Assembly: GCF_001690985.1 (NCBI RefSeq)
Contig: NZ_MAJS01000013.1
Span: forward strand, 129,260-193,259
Length of the DNA: 64,000 nt
Direction of reading: 5' to 3'
DNA from: Aliivibrio sp. 1S175
GTDB taxonomy: Bacteria; Pseudomonadota; Gammaproteobacteria; Enterobacterales; Vibrionaceae
This document shows, in pieces, positions 16,643-26,148 of the stretch (within the stretch, counting starts at the first letter, position 1; every line of letters begins with the position of its first letter). The notes under the pieces were generated by a model, which saw only the letters and a list, made by a program, of their open reading frames with translations, was not told the DNA's origin and did no database searches. Both the position numbers and the translations under genes were made by a program.

Positions 16643-18222
16643 TGAACAAACTCCACTATTTACCACGACTTGGGTTATTTGATGCGTTATTTTTGTTTAC
16701 TTCAAGCCTAACGACTACCTTACTAGGCTTAGTGCTGCCTTTTTCTATTCTAATTATTTTTGACCGTATCTTACCTAATAACTCAAGCTCTTCACTCTAT
16801 TTCATTTTTTCCATTATTTTAGTCGCCATCTTCTTAGATTATAAAGTAAAAAATTTAGAAGACGCGATGGTCTCTCGTATTGGAAACCGGTTTGAAAAGA
16901 AAATTACTAACCAACTATTTCACGCCATTTGTCATTCAAACTTATCATTATTTACACAATTAGAGACAGGGGAATACTTAGAAAGATTAACGGCTATTCC
17001 CGGTTTAAAATCCTTCTTTAGTGGCGCCCTTATTCGCTCGGCTATTAATGCCTTTACGTGTTTTATTACGTTGGTGATCATTAGCATAATTAATCCCGGA
17101 GCTGGCGTTATACTCTCTCTGGCTTCGTTGTTTTTATTGCTTGTCTCTTTACGCTTATCAAAGACAAAAATTAAATTAATGGAGAAAAAATCCGACATTG
17201 AAGGCATCACCAACTCTAAAGTGATTGAAATCATTTCTTACCCTCTAGATATTAAAAGTCGCTCAATGGAGTATCGCTTAGAAAACCTAATGGAGACGAT
17301 GGTAAACGAGAGAGAACATCACACCACTGAATTTGAAAAACAAGAATCTCGCTTTAATTTAACTTTGCATTTAATTCAACAATTAGCGGTAACGTTTACC
17401 GTTGTAAGCAGTGCGATAGCGGTAATCAATCTAGAGATCAGTCAAGGTGTGATGGCTGCCATCATTCTATTAACTAATCGCTACTTTTCCCCATACCAAC
17501 AAACGATGAGAACCATCAGCCAATGGCGAGTAAATAAAAGTTATATCCAACGTCTTAATGACATTTTATCAATGGAAGAGAGTCAACAAAGAACCATTGC
17601 GCCTCAGGCTACCCCTCGAGTATTAAGTTACCATGGCAGCAACGATTACCATTTTACGGCTGAAAAAATATCTATTATTTCAGGCCCTTCTGGTTCAGGA
17701 AAATCCTCAATAATAAAAGCTTTTACGAATAAACCATTAACTCAAGATTGTCATTTATCTATTAATGGATTAAAAGAAGAAAACTATTATCAATCAGACA
17801 CAATAAGTAATGTGATTTTAGTGGATAAAAACAGCACCTTTGTTGATGGGACCATTATTGATAACATTACCTGTTTTCGACCTCAGTTGCATAAAGCTGC
17901 CTATTCTCTTTGTGAGGCACTCTCTATAAAAAGTGACATTGACGATCTCAGACTTGGTTTTTATACCGAGATTACAACCACAGGTATTAAACCTTTTTCT
18001 CGAAAAGTGAATTTTGCTTTATTCATTGTGAGAGCCTTATTAAGTAATAAAAAGATCATTCTTATTGATGATTTTGATTTGGTCTTTGATGATGATTTCA
18101 GCCTAAATTTACTGTCTTGTCTTCGTCCTCGCATTCAATCTTATTTGTTTGTGATCGTCAGTAATAAAATTAAAGACACGGACGTAAAAATTCAGCATAC
18201 CCCTATCAATGAGGTGGCCTAA
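16642..18222 (+). CDS. divergent ABC transporter half-subunit (type I secretion)
   Basis: This 526-residue protein has an N-terminal six-helix ABC exporter membrane domain (about 10-300) and a C-terminal nucleotide-binding domain. Walker A is intact (GPSGSGKSS, about residue 350). The LSGGQ signature is not recognisable where expected. Walker B reads IILIDDFD (about 470-478), with Asp at the position of the catalytic Glu. The nucleotide-binding domain thus looks able to bind but poorly able to hydrolyse ATP. There is no C39-like N-terminal domain. Its stop is followed after two bases by a second ABC gene that keeps the Glu, which suggests an asymmetric heterodimer. A strong GAAGGAG ribosome site precedes the start. 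Confidence 0.85.
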   Translation: MNKLHYLPRLGLFDALFLFTSSLTTTLLGLVLPFSILIIFDRILPNNSSSSLYFIFSIILVAIFLDYKVKNLEDAMVSRIGNRFEKKITNQLFHAICHSNLSLFTQLETGEYLERLTAIPGLKSFFSGALIRSAINAFTCFITLVIISIINPGAGVILSLASLFLLLVSLRLSKTKIKLMEKKSDIEGITNSKVIEIISYPLDIKSRSMEYRLENLMETMVNEREHHTTEFEKQESRFNLTLHLIQQLAVTFTVVSSAIAVINLEISQGVMAAIILLTNRYFSPYQQTMRTISQWRVNKSYIQRLNDILSMEESQQRTIAPQATPRVLSYHGSNDYHFTAEKISIISGPSGSGKSSIIKAFTNKPLTQDCHLSINGLKEENYYQSDTISNVILVDKNSTFVDGTIIDNITCFRPQLHKAAYSLCEALSIKSDIDDLRLGFYTEITTTGIKPFSRKVNFALFIVRALLSNKKIILIDDFDLVFDDDFSLNLLSCLRPRIQSYLFVIVSNKIKDTDVKIQHTPINEVA

Positions 18223-18224
18223 GT

Positions 18225-20378
18225 ATGGATACATTAATTGCGTTTGATGAGATACAAGAGCGTCTCCATCACTTTAAAAATGGACACCTTCATACTCGTT
18301 ATTCAGAAAATCCGTTATTACTTGGATTGGCTTACACTTTAGTCACGCTTGAATGGGAAGGAACCCCAGATATTCTTTCTGATGCGTTTTTATCTGATCA
18401 CGACCACGTTATTTCATTTAATAAAACACTGACTCGACTTGGCTACCAATGCATTGAAAGTAATATCACCCATGCAGACCAACTCTTAGCGATAGATTGC
18501 CCTAGCTTTATTACCTTACATGAACAGCACTATATTCTCTTAAATTTTGACGATGATATTCTCTATTTGTATGACTATGAAAATGACATTACGATAGAAA
18601 GTGAAGCCAAAGGAAAATTGATTGCTAAGGTATGTGCTATTTCTAAATATTCACGTTTATTTAGAGAGCCACCACCAGAATCACAAGACAAGCGAAATTG
18701 GATAAAGCATGTTTTCTATCACTACAACAATGAATTCAAAAGCCTTGCATTATTAAGCCTTTTAATTAGCTTGTTAGGCACCTTGCAGCCCTTTTTTATT
18801 ATGGGGGTATATACCTTTGCATTAACTGCTGACTCTATCTCAACCCTTTATTGGCTTGCTTCTGGCGCCGTGGTGATCGCAGGCATGGAGTATTTATTTA
18901 AAAAACAACGAATGGCTATTTTAAATACATCAGGTCAAGAACTTGCCCGTTATATCTCTTATCAAGTCATATCAAAATTACTTTGGCTGCCCTATTCTTT
19001 GACCTCTAATGCCGCCACTTCCTCTCAACTTGCTCGTTTAAAAGACATTGACCAATTTCGTCAACTCGTTACTGCTGAATCAAGCCTAAGTTATTTTGAT
19101 TTACCTTTTATTTTCATTTTCTTAATCGCTATTTTCATCATGTCTGGCAGTGCTGCGATCACCGTAATTATTGGTATCGCTATCATGATGTTATTCTGTA
19201 TTTATGCTCGATATATTTATATGCAAGCGACATCAAGAAGCTCTCGAGCCAACGCGATGGTGTCTTACCAATGGAATGAAATATTAAGTAACGTCAACTC
19301 AATTCAAAAATTACCGTTACTGTCAGTAATTAAATCTCGCTTTAATTCAGCCTTAACTCAACGCTTACAAGATTCTCATCATGTTTCAGTGACTAACTCG
19401 AAAATACAGCAACTAGGAAGCAGTTTTATTCAGGTCATTGGGACAACAACCATTGTGATTGCAGTAACAGCTGTAATGGCTGGAGATACTAATCCTGGGG
19501 CAATGCTTGCCATCATTATCTTAGTTTGGAAAACATTAACGCCGATTATGGGGATATATAACTCATTGGCTAAAATCGACACTATCAAGGCATCAACTGC
19601 ACAAATAAATGCATTAATGTCTTTAGATGATGATAAAAGTCGCATAGAAAAAAGCACACCCATCCATGAGTTTAGTGGCGAATTATCAATTTTAGGTTTA
19701 TCACACCGTTATCAAGGTGTGAGTAAGGGATTAACAAACCTTTCTTTTGCAATAAAAGCTGGCAGTAAAATATCAATATGTGCGCCATCGGGCAGCGGTA
19801 AGACTACCTTAATGAATATATTGAGTGGTATTGAAACGCGCTTTCAAGGGCGGTTATTAATTGATGGCTACAACATAAACCAATTCAACAACTTCCGCTT
19901 TCGTAACAGTATTTGCTATGTTCCCTTTGATATGCATTTATATCATGGAACCGTTCATGCTAATTACACCATCTATAATGGTTACGTTCCACCAACCTTC
20001 ATTGATGCCATGCTAAACTTTTTGGATTTATTGCCTTATCTTCCTAATGGAAAAAATACGCTACTAAGCGCGGATTTCCTTTCATCATTACCAGATGGAA
20101 TACAACGAAAACTGACACTTGCTATTGGCATTGGCTATTGCAGAAAAAGAGTCGTCATAATAGACGAACCTTTCGTTGGATCAGAGCATGAGAACAGTAA
20201 ATATTTAACGTCTTTATTCAGTGAATATCTGGCAAACAGTACGGTTATTTTTACTACAACAAGTAAGTCAATGGTGGCAACGTCTGATTTCTGTTTGTTA
20301 CTCGAAAAAGAGGGTTCTCAGAAATTCTATGGGACGCCAGATAAAGTATTGCAAGCCGCCCCCGCGATGTTAACTTAA
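18225..20378 (+). CDS. ABC transporter with C39-like N-terminal domain (type I secretion)
   Basis: The protein has 717 residues. An N-terminal ~140-residue region has C39-peptidase-like layout, but I see no catalytic Cys in the usual early position, so it resembles the C39-like domain (CLD) of HlyB/LapB exporters that docks substrates. A six-helix membrane domain follows (about 170-450), then an ATPase domain with Walker A APSGSGKTT (about 520-530) and Walker B VVIIDEP (about 643-649). The signature motif is LPDGIQ instead of LSGGQ. It starts two bases after the preceding ABC gene, whose end carries the GAGG ribosome site. Together with the adaptor and TolC genes it makes a complete but unusual type I exporter, presumably for the adhesin at 3734-11164. 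Confidence 0.87.
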   Translation: MDTLIAFDEIQERLHHFKNGHLHTRYSENPLLLGLAYTLVTLEWEGTPDILSDAFLSDHDHVISFNKTLTRLGYQCIESNITHADQLLAIDCPSFITLHEQHYILLNFDDDILYLYDYENDITIESEAKGKLIAKVCAISKYSRLFREPPPESQDKRNWIKHVFYHYNNEFKSLALLSLLISLLGTLQPFFIMGVYTFALTADSISTLYWLASGAVVIAGMEYLFKKQRMAILNTSGQELARYISYQVISKLLWLPYSLTSNAATSSQLARLKDIDQFRQLVTAESSLSYFDLPFIFIFLIAIFIMSGSAAITVIIGIAIMMLFCIYARYIYMQATSRSSRANAMVSYQWNEILSNVNSIQKLPLLSVIKSRFNSALTQRLQDSHHVSVTNSKIQQLGSSFIQVIGTTTIVIAVTAVMAGDTNPGAMLAIIILVWKTLTPIMGIYNSLAKIDTIKASTAQINALMSLDDDKSRIEKSTPIHEFSGELSILGLSHRYQGVSKGLTNLSFAIKAGSKISICAPSGSGKTTLMNILSGIETRFQGRLLIDGYNINQFNNFRFRNSICYVPFDMHLYHGTVHANYTIYNGYVPPTFIDAMLNFLDLLPYLPNGKNTLLSADFLSSLPDGIQRKLTLAIGIGYCRKRVVIIDEPFVGSEHENSKYLTSLFSEYLANSTVIFTTTSKSMVATSDFCLLLEKEGSQKFYGTPDKVLQAAPAMLT

Positions 20379-20393
20379 TTTAAAATTAATACG

Positions 20394-20424
20394 GTAGAGT
20401 CGATAATTTATTTATCGCCTCTAC
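20394..20424. terminator. bidirectional hairpin between convergent genes
   Basis: An imperfect stem (GTAGAG-T-CGATAA with TTATCG-C-CTCTAC) lies between the end of the secretion operon and the end of the GH16 gene and overlaps the last codons of the latter. No long T-run is present, so strength is uncertain. Confidence 0.5.
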
Positions 20425-21205
20425 ACCCTTTATCTGGTGTAAAAGATAGGTTCCGATAAGTCCCATTTAATGGTTGATTTAAAATATCCACTTTCCCTGC
20501 CCATGAGGCTAGTTTATCGTCTACAGGCCAAACATTCGCCATGATTTTTAAGCGTGAATCGCTCACGGTTGGAATAGGGTTACTTTTTGATTGCAGTACC
20601 TCATAACGCATTTCACCATCCACAAACCATTGAATACGATCTTTCTTCCATCGCATAGCATATTCATGAAACGCCTTAGAGGCATCAAACCCTAAGGGAA
20701 TTAGAACTGCATTATTACTAGAATAATCATTATCATTCGTCCAAAAATTAAATTGGACGGACTCTGTATGTTTGCCAACAAATTCTATATCTATTTCATT
20801 ATGTTGGGCATTACTCCCTTCATATTTATCGTGCTGCCCTGAAAACAAGAAAAATGACGTAATAATTCCTGGCGAAGAGACCGGTTTCATTTCAATAGAA
20901 AAACAACCATAACCATAAAAATGACGACTGCGTAATTCACCAGAGCGGTATGTATATTTTTCATTCTTCTTTGGATCGTCACTTAACTCTATTTTCATGC
21001 CGTCATCTGAAAAATTAATCGCTCCTTTTTCCCATCGATTTGTAAAAGGGAATCCATTACTCCAATGGTGAGAACGTTCAAACAACCCCTCATTCAAATC
21101 GTTTAATGGGTCAAAAAAATAATCACCATTGCATTCATCCACGTTACACGCCTCCACAAAAAAAGAAGAAAAGCCGGCAACCAAAAACACGCCATATCTA
21201 TTCAT
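20408..21205 (-). CDS. glycoside hydrolase family 16 protein
   Basis: This 265-residue protein has an N-terminal signal peptide (cleavage plausible near FFVEAC) and a single GH16 jelly-roll domain. The catalytic motif NEIDIEFVG (about residues 131-139) carries the two Glu residues and intervening Asp of the retaining mechanism. GH16 enzymes cut beta-1,3/1,4-glucans or marine galactans; the linkage cannot be read here. The start chosen lies behind GGAGGGAGTA and overlaps the stop of the DUF3131 gene by eight bases (ATGAATAG), so the two are translationally coupled. Three other DUF3131 genes sit with a GT2 synthase at 38-44 kb, so this enzyme may trim or release that polymer. The alternative upstream start adds ten residues without a good ribosome site. 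Confidence 0.9.
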   Translation of the reverse strand: MNRYGVFLVAGFSSFFVEACNVDECNGDYFFDPLNDLNEGLFERSHHWSNGFPFTNRWEKGAINFSDDGMKIELSDDPKKNEKYTYRSGELRSRHFYGYGCFSIEMKPVSSPGIITSFFLFSGQHDKYEGSNAQHNEIDIEFVGKHTESVQFNFWTNDNDYSSNNAVLIPLGFDASKAFHEYAMRWKKDRIQWFVDGEMRYEVLQSKSNPIPTVSDSRLKIMANVWPVDDKLASWAGKVDILNQPLNGTYRNLSFTPDKGCRGDK

Positions 21206-22676
21206 TACTCCCTCCAACGAGATCTTTTGATTCATTATGACGAATAATACTTGTTGGTAGCATGGCTGTCCTATTTCTCATTTTGTATAACAACGAAGAT
21301 AAGATCATTGAGTTAGTATTAATATTATAGGCCGTATTGATTGAACGATCGCTATACACACCAGTAGGTATTGAGCGATAACTTAAGCTATTACTCACCA
21401 CGCGTTCTGATAATCGTTTTGAATAATCATCGTCATAAATAACACTCAACCCTAACGCGACTTTATTGCTGAATGTTTGAAACACTTCAACCGGTTTTCC
21501 TCCCGATGAAGTACTCAACCAACTTTTACCATAGAAAAAAAGATTATTATAAGCAAACCATGGCGTTCTATTCATAGCATCTTCTGCAAATACCCATACC
21601 CTTTTCGTTTGTTTTTCTTTTTGTTTATGCAAAAGATAAATCGTATCTAATTGCTCCCACCACTGTGTAAAATCGCCCAATTCCAACCGCGTTAATACAT
21701 AAGGATCCGGCGTTGAAAAAGGCATATTTCGATCATCAATATAAAATAGAATGCCCTCAATATTGACTTGTGTTACGTCTTTCTTTTCATAACTGGCACT
21801 GACATCAAAGCCAAATAAAGAGAAACCAAAAGCTGCGTATTGCAAATAACCTAAACGCCCTTCTTGGCGATAATATTCCCCTTTGCTTCCTAATTTTGTG
21901 CCATATAACGTCTTATCATGTACCGCAGAAGCCAATGACCATGCGATTGTAATATCATTCACTAAAGGGGCTAACTGCGGCTTTTCTTGTGTAAGGATAT
22001 GCAACCAAATCAATAACCGACCAATGTCTAATGCCGACCACCCATTTCCGTTATTGTTCGTTTTACTGTATCGACCAGATGGCTTTCCTGTTTTGGTATT
22101 GTATTCTCGATTGGGAAGTTTATTTTGGTATAGCGGCATTGTGAGCAAAGTATTAAGTAAGCGCTCTAATTTCGTATTGGTAAGTTCAATCGATTGTAGC
22201 CCTAGCCCTTCTAGTGATAACTGAGCACTGATATCACTACCAACATCCCACATGGTGACATGATGGTACCCTTGGACCGAATCGGTAAACCCGGTAGATT
22301 TATTCCAATTACGTTCAAAATAATAATGTGCTTTTTTGGCAAGTAATTTTTCATTACGAGAAAGTTCGATTAATGGCAAAAAATCGGTTGAACTCTCGAT
22401 TGAATTAGACGAACTATGCTTGGCATTTAACTCACTGATTGTCGCTGTTTTTACGCTCTCTTTAATCGCTACCTCACTCAACATAGGGTCTTGAGTCGGA
22501 GTAATAACGATAGATCGACGCTGAAAGGTTAAGACTGGAGATTCAGGAGCGTTTTCAATAGGCGCGACCGCTCGCTTCCCATAAAAACTAGGGGAATCCG
22601 TGTCTGCAAAGACCATTGTTGCGAGCAAGGAAAAAATAATCCCTATTCTATTACTCCAGACACCAATTTGCCCCAT
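21198..22676 (-). CDS. DUF3131 protein, secreted
   Basis: The protein has 492 residues with a signal peptide (about 1-25, ending VFADT). From about residue 110 it matches the DUF3131 pattern: an aromatic-rich YYFERNW...TGF segment, MWDVGSD, a SALDIGRLLIWLHIL block and the EGRLGYLQYAAFGF block. DUF3131 proteins are often encoded beside membrane glycosyltransferases, and their helical layout resembles six-hairpin glycosidases; activity is not established. Three more copies lie at 38330-42486. A GGAGG ribosome site fixes the start; the frame is open for 27 further codons upstream without support. It is co-transcribed with the GH16 gene. Confidence 0.85.
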   Translation of the reverse strand: MGQIGVWSNRIGIIFSLLATMVFADTDSPSFYGKRAVAPIENAPESPVLTFQRRSIVITPTQDPMLSEVAIKESVKTATISELNAKHSSSNSIESSTDFLPLIELSRNEKLLAKKAHYYFERNWNKSTGFTDSVQGYHHVTMWDVGSDISAQLSLEGLGLQSIELTNTKLERLLNTLLTMPLYQNKLPNREYNTKTGKPSGRYSKTNNNGNGWSALDIGRLLIWLHILTQEKPQLAPLVNDITIAWSLASAVHDKTLYGTKLGSKGEYYRQEGRLGYLQYAAFGFSLFGFDVSASYEKKDVTQVNIEGILFYIDDRNMPFSTPDPYVLTRLELGDFTQWWEQLDTIYLLHKQKEKQTKRVWVFAEDAMNRTPWFAYNNLFFYGKSWLSTSSGGKPVEVFQTFSNKVALGLSVIYDDDYSKRLSERVVSNSLSYRSIPTGVYSDRSINTAYNINTNSMILSSLLYKMRNRTAMLPTSIIRHNESKDLVGGSNE

Positions 22677-22702
22677 CACACCTCCTCTGTGTGTATTATC
22701 TA

Positions 22703-22711
22703 AGCATAGGA
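22703..22711 (-). promoter_or_regulatory. TCCTATGCT -10-like element, DUF3131/GH16 operon
   Basis: The minus strand reads TCCTATGCT followed by TAGA, 27 bases before the DUF3131 start. It is identical to elements before the adhesin and the 47691 kinase and is a good RpoS-class -10. Confidence 0.45.
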
Positions 22712-22810
22712 TAAGTAAATGCATTTTCGTAAAAAAGAATGGTACAACCCACATCATTTATTGAGATATGAAGAAAGTGCCACTTCTAATTACGGATCCT
22801 AGTTTCTTTT

Positions 22811-22819
22811 TCCTATACT
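22811..22819 (+). promoter_or_regulatory. TCCTATACT -10-like element, second secretion operon
   Basis: TCCTATACT lies 39 bases before the TTG start of the ABC gene. TATACT is near-consensus, and TTACGG lies 18 bases upstream as a weak -35. It fits both sigma70 and RpoS-class promoters. Confidence 0.5.
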
Positions 22820-22857
22820 GATTTCATTGAATGATTCTAAATTATTGAGGTGTCTTT

Positions 22858-24555
22858 TTGTTTAAGGATAAGCTAAAAAAATCACTATCAGAGACAAAGA
22901 AAGATATTTCGTTCGCATTGTTGTTCAGTTGTGCGATTAATTTTTTGGTACTCACTTTGCCTCTCTACAGCTTACAGTTATTCGATAGAGTACTTGGTAG
23001 CTCTAGCTTGGATACTCTTTATGCATTACTTTTTATCGCTATTTTTCTATTAACCGCCCAAGCGGTTGTTGAATATTTTCGTATTATCCTATTACAGCGT
23101 TCTGGTTTAAAGCTGGATGTCGCTATCAGCTCAATGATGCTATCGGAAAGTATTCGGCAGTCCGCCATATCCAAAAACATAAGCAAACAAGGCTTACAAG
23201 ATATGTCTGAGATAAGACGTTTCTTATTATCACCTTCTAGTGCAGCCATTTTTGATATGCCTTGGATCCCGCTTTTTCTTGGCATTCTCTTTATGCTTCA
23301 CCCTGCCATTGGATTAATAACGCTATCGGGTTGCGTCATATTTATCGTGCTTGCCGTCATAATGATGCACTCTGCAAAAGCCTCTACTCTTGAGAGTAAT
23401 AAAGTTGCGGCTAAAACAACGTTAGAATTAAATGATTACCTTAGAAACGCCTCGACACTTCGAGCAATGGGTATGGCTGAAAGCGTTGGGAAATATTGGA
23501 ATAAACAAAACCAAAAAATGTTAGGCCTGCAATGGATCGTAAACTCTCGCATTGGCCAATTACTTGCTATCAGCCGCTACCTTAGAACCATATTACAAGT
23601 ATTGATTTTAACCGTCGGGGTTATGCTCGCATTGCAACAAGACATAGGAACAGGCGCTATTATTGCCAGCTCTATCATTATGGGGCGAGTATTAGCGCCT
23701 TTTGAGCAAGCCGTAAACGGTTGGAAATCATGGTATAGCGCATTCAAAGCTTATCAACGCCTGCGATCTTTTTCTTTTGCAGAAGAGAATGCCGCTAAAA
23801 CCACCTTGCCAAACCCCAAAGGCGACATACATTTTCAAAACGTGGGTTTAAAACTGCCACACAGAAAAGAACCGGTTCTACAAAATATCAACTTTAAATT
23901 AGGGCATGGTAATGCGCTCGCTATTTTGGGTAATTCTGGTTCAGGGAAATCAACATTAGTGTCTCTATTAATGGGGATCCATACCCCAAGTATTGGATCA
24001 ATCAAAGTCGATGGTGCTGCAATTCACCTTTGGCCTGAAAAACAATTTGGGCAACATATTGGTTATTTACCTCAGCAAGTCGGGTTATTGTCTGGCACCA
24101 TTGCTGAAAACATTTGTCGTTTTACCGAGGCTCCAGACGCAGACATTATCGCTGCTGCTCGACTAACCTGCATTCATGAATTAATTATTTCTCTTCCTCA
24201 AGGCTACGATACCTATTTAGAAGAAGGCGGCAGCTCTCAACTCTCTGGTGGTCAAAAGCAACGTATCGCTTTAGCTAGAGCTATTTTTTCTAATCCTTCC
24301 ATTTTAGTGCTCGATGAGCCTAACTCGAATCTTGACCCTGAGGGTGAGATTGCTTTAGCGATTGTTCTTCAATACTGCAAAGAGAAAAAAATTACGGTAA
24401 TAATGATAAGTCATCGCCCTGGTTTTTTACGCCAAATGGATTGGGTTATTTCATTAAAAGAAGGACAAGTGCAAAAAGCAGGACCATCTAAACTGTTTTT
24501 AGAAGACATGTCTGGCATTGATACCCCTACTGATGCCGTTCCCCAAACCGCGTAA
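22858..24555 (+). CDS. type I secretion ABC transporter (PrtD family)
   Basis: This 565-residue protein has a six-helix exporter membrane domain (about 20-310) and a fully canonical ATPase domain: Walker A GNSGSGKST (about 360), signature LSGGQKQR, Walker B LVLDEPNSNLD and a switch His in ISHRP. It lacks a C39-like N-terminal domain, as in the PrtD/AprD/HasD group that exports RTX proteins with C-terminal signals. The start is a TTG behind GAGG; no in-frame ATG is better placed. The adaptor gene follows after 14 bases. The RTX protein at 27077-31414, convergent with this operon, is the obvious substrate. Confidence 0.93.
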   Translation: MFKDKLKKSLSETKKDISFALLFSCAINFLVLTLPLYSLQLFDRVLGSSSLDTLYALLFIAIFLLTAQAVVEYFRIILLQRSGLKLDVAISSMMLSESIRQSAISKNISKQGLQDMSEIRRFLLSPSSAAIFDMPWIPLFLGILFMLHPAIGLITLSGCVIFIVLAVIMMHSAKASTLESNKVAAKTTLELNDYLRNASTLRAMGMAESVGKYWNKQNQKMLGLQWIVNSRIGQLLAISRYLRTILQVLILTVGVMLALQQDIGTGAIIASSIIMGRVLAPFEQAVNGWKSWYSAFKAYQRLRSFSFAEENAAKTTLPNPKGDIHFQNVGLKLPHRKEPVLQNINFKLGHGNALAILGNSGSGKSTLVSLLMGIHTPSIGSIKVDGAAIHLWPEKQFGQHIGYLPQQVGLLSGTIAENICRFTEAPDADIIAAARLTCIHELIISLPQGYDTYLEEGGSSQLSGGQKQRIALARAIFSNPSILVLDEPNSNLDPEGEIALAIVLQYCKEKKITVIMISHRPGFLRQMDWVISLKEGQVQKAGPSKLFLEDMSGIDTPTDAVPQTA

Positions 24556-24569
24556 ATAAGGATAGTGAT

Positions 24570-25859
24570 ATGACTCAGTTCGGTACCACAAAAATTATCA
24601 TCATGTGCTCTCTCTTTATCCTTTTTACTGTGGGCGGCTTTGCCTTATGGGCTACCACTGCCCAATTAAGCTCCGCGTCCATTGCTAATGGCTCTCTAGT
24701 TGTAGAATCTCAGCGTAAAAAAATTCAGCATTTACAAGGGGGCTGGGTAAAAGCAATTCATGTTGTTGAGGGACAACACGTCGAAAAAGGAGAACTGCTT
24801 ATTGAGCTTGCTAACACGAAAGCCGATGCCGATTATTATCGTTTAATGCTGCGTTCAATTTCCTTAAAAGCCACAATAGAGCGCTTACAGGCGGAATTAG
24901 AAAATAATGAAACCATCACCTGGACAAAGACCTATCATGAAGAAGCCAACAGTGCTGACGTAATGAACATTCTAAATAGTCAAATGCTTCAGTTTCAACA
25001 ATTCTTATTGCGTAATGAACTACGAACCAATCAATATAACCAAAATAAAGAGCAACTGACCGAACAAATTCGCGGTTCTAAATCTCAATTAACGTCGATT
25101 AAACGTCAACTACAATTGGTAAATAAAGAAATCGCGATGATGAAAGGGTTGCTTAAAAAAGGATACGTTTCTCAAACTAAGATGTTTGAAATCCAACGAC
25201 ATCAAGCCAGTGTTGAATCTCAGCGAGAAGAATTACAAACCAAAATTAATGTATCTACTCGCCAACTAACTACGCTAAAACAAGACTTCGAGGCTAAAGA
25301 CATTGAATTAAAACAATCAATTTCCTCGCAATCAAACCAATTAGAAAAAGAGTGGTTAGACATAAATCAAGCATTAAAAACGGCGCTAGATATACGTTCA
25401 AGAATTAAAGTAAGAAGTGAACATACTGGCACTATTGTCGGTTTAAATGTTCACAGTATTGGCGGCGTAGTCAATCCTGGAGATATCATCATGGAGATTG
25501 TTCCAAATAATGAACAATTAATAGTACAAGCCATAGTGAAACCTGAAGACATTGACGTAGTAAGAACAGGACAAACAGCAAAAGTCAGATTAAGCGCTTA
25601 TAACATTCGTAAAACCCCTCCAATAACAGGAACCGTTATCTACGTTGCCGCAGATAGGCTAAATCAACGTGGTGAAAAAGAAACCGGTTACTTGGTAAAA
25701 ATCCAACTACTTCAAGAAGAGATCACCAAGCTAAGCAATGTTGAGCTTTACCCCGGTATGCCTACCGATGTTTTAATTTTACTTGAAAAAAGAACGCTAT
25801 GGGATTATCTCACCGCGCCTTTATTTAATTCTTACTACAAAGCATTTCGTGAACAATAA
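24570..25859 (+). CDS. HlyD-family type I secretion adaptor (PrtE family)
   Basis: This 429-residue protein has one N-terminal transmembrane segment (about 8-28). The first lipoyl half is marked by IQHLQGGWVKAIHVVEGQHV. A long coiled-coil hairpin (about 90-280) separates it from the second half (VRSEHTGTIVGLNV), and a C-terminal beta-barrel domain follows with the family's PGMPTDVLI motif. It would link the preceding ABC transporter to a TolC-type channel; none is encoded in this operon, so the TolC homologue at 15278 or a housekeeping TolC must serve. AAGGATAG provides the ribosome site. Confidence 0.92.
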   Translation: MTQFGTTKIIIMCSLFILFTVGGFALWATTAQLSSASIANGSLVVESQRKKIQHLQGGWVKAIHVVEGQHVEKGELLIELANTKADADYYRLMLRSISLKATIERLQAELENNETITWTKTYHEEANSADVMNILNSQMLQFQQFLLRNELRTNQYNQNKEQLTEQIRGSKSQLTSIKRQLQLVNKEIAMMKGLLKKGYVSQTKMFEIQRHQASVESQREELQTKINVSTRQLTTLKQDFEAKDIELKQSISSQSNQLEKEWLDINQALKTALDIRSRIKVRSEHTGTIVGLNVHSIGGVVNPGDIIMEIVPNNEQLIVQAIVKPEDIDVVRTGQTAKVRLSAYNIRKTPPITGTVIYVAADRLNQRGEKETGYLVKIQLLQEEITKLSNVELYPGMPTDVLILLEKRTLWDYLTAPLFNSYYKAFREQ

Positions 25860-25868
25860 GGATATCTC

Positions 25869-26111
25869 ATGATTTTTTGGCTTAGTTTTTATCTGTTTTT
25901 CTTTGCCTTAACTGCTTTTATTGGTTATCGCAAAGGAAATTTTATTGCTGGAATACTACTTGGGTACGTACTTGGTCCTGTTGGATTGTGTCTTATTTTA
26001 TTAAGTAAAAATCGCATAAAATTGCCATGCCCACATTGTCAAACACTTATACATAAGCACTCTTATTTTTGTCCACATTGCGATGAAAAAGTGCTGCATA
26101 CTTTAGTTTAA
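25869..26111 (+). CDS. small membrane protein with zinc-ribbon tail
   Basis: This 80-residue protein has two hydrophobic segments (about 1-18 and 26-45) followed by a C-terminal zinc ribbon with two CPHC motifs (CPHCQTLIHKHSYFCPHC). The cysteines probably bind one zinc on the cytoplasmic side. It starts nine bases after the secretion adaptor gene with an AAGGATAT ribosome site, so it belongs to the operon. I recognise no characterised family; an accessory role in secretion is only suggested by position. Confidence 0.75.
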   Translation: MIFWLSFYLFFFALTAFIGYRKGNFIAGILLGYVLGPVGLCLILLSKNRIKLPCPHCQTLIHKHSYFCPHCDEKVLHTLV

Positions 26112-26148
26112 TAAACGCTTAACGACCAATTAATTAGAGAACGTTCTC

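Noticed and set aside
22767-22782. Possible sigma54 promoter on the minus strand before the DUF3131/GH16 operon.
   Set aside because: TGGCACTTTCT matches the -24 side of the sypI promoter, but the required -12 GC is CA, so it is unlikely to work.
26137-26148. Palindrome GAGAACGTTCTC before the coiled-coil gene as an operator.
   Set aside because: It is a single copy overlapping the ribosome site inside an operon; without further copies a regulatory role is not supported.
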